A stretch of 64,000 nucleotides of DNA from Nesterenkonia halophila (lineage in GTDB: Bacteria; Actinomycetota; Actinomycetes; Actinomycetales; Micrococcaceae). Numbering within the stretch: the first letter of the stretch is position 1; each line of letters begins with the position of its first letter. Shown piece after piece: positions 63,861-64,000 of this stretch. Below the pieces are notes generated by a model, which had not been told where the DNA came from, ran no database searches, and saw only the letters and a program-made list of their open reading frames with translations. The stretch lies in the NCBI RefSeq assembly GCF_009467795.1, contig NZ_WIAX01000001.1:1-64000 (forward strand), in the 5' to 3' direction. A program made the position numbers and the translations under genes.

Positions 63861-64000
63861 CCGAAGGTCCTTTCGCGAGGGTCTGCCAGGCGCCTGCCTG
63901 GGCTCACGAGAAGGGCCAACGGGGCGACGGCGGCGCTGATTCCGCAGTGTGCGGGGGATCACCGGCTCATGCGGGGCCGATCACTCGTGGGGCTGCTCGT

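Overview
The window is about 64 kb of chromosome with high G+C (roughly 70% by eye) from an actinobacterium, most likely a member of the Micrococcales close to Micrococcaceae (Nesterenkonia/Arthrobacter-like). This rests on the IdeR-type DtxR gene, the XPB helicase plus helicase-associated pair, the 127-residue cold-shock protein followed by DUF3027, DUF3263, DUF6457, a CIRCE-controlled groL without groES, tRNA genes without an encoded CCA, and GTG/TTG starts. The genus is an inference. I see no phage, insertion sequence, CRISPR array or conjugation gene, so this looks like ordinary chromosome carrying one large catabolic island.

Layout. Positions 1-610 hold the end of an rRNA operon (5S rRNA) and tRNA-Pro. 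Positions 2031-18983 form a purine/ureide catabolism island: uricase, 5-hydroxyisourate hydrolase, OHCU decarboxylase, allantoinase, (S)-ureidoglycine aminohydrolase, an NCS2 urate/xanthine permease, an IclR regulator, and three ways of handling the glyoxylate produced: glyoxylate carboligase with tartronate semialdehyde reductase and hydroxypyruvate isomerase, malate synthase with malic enzyme, and a CitE-like DUF6986 protein. Allantoate amidohydrolase and a recognised ureidoglycolate-cleaving enzyme are absent from the window. Every transcription unit of the island carries a pair of 15-bp TTCCGYATNRYGGAA-like boxes spaced exactly 21 bp start to start. At four units the pair sits directly after a TTGACA/TTGACC-type promoter, which looks like one repressor regulon, probably of the IclR protein. 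One such promoter drives an unrecognised 60-residue small protein gene (5815-5997, minus strand).

Positions 19103-33784 carry a lipoprotein, a LysR/MHS-transporter/metallo-hydrolase group, a peroxiredoxin, a trehalose operon (otsA-otsB plus a kinase-like DUF4032 protein), a DsbA-like thiol protein, tRNA-Thr, a DHA2 exporter, an XRE-AzlC-AzlD branched-chain amino-acid export operon and an atypical SDR. Positions 33908-51239 are mostly core genes: tRNA-Val, cutA, a ThrE-type exporter, ung, DUF3263, LytR_C, groL, a two-component system, XPB and its partner, cold-shock protein, serC and ideR. Positions 51448-59630 hold an NlpC/P60 wall hydrolase with a triplicated N-terminal module, an HNH nuclease, and a molybdenum-cofactor block (mobA, DUF6457, moeA, fdhD) feeding an FdhF/YdeP-type molybdo-oxidoreductase. 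The right end has cspA, a QacA/EmrB exporter with a perfect TetR-like palindrome, a decayed merR/tipA pseudogene and an Old Yellow Enzyme family reductase.
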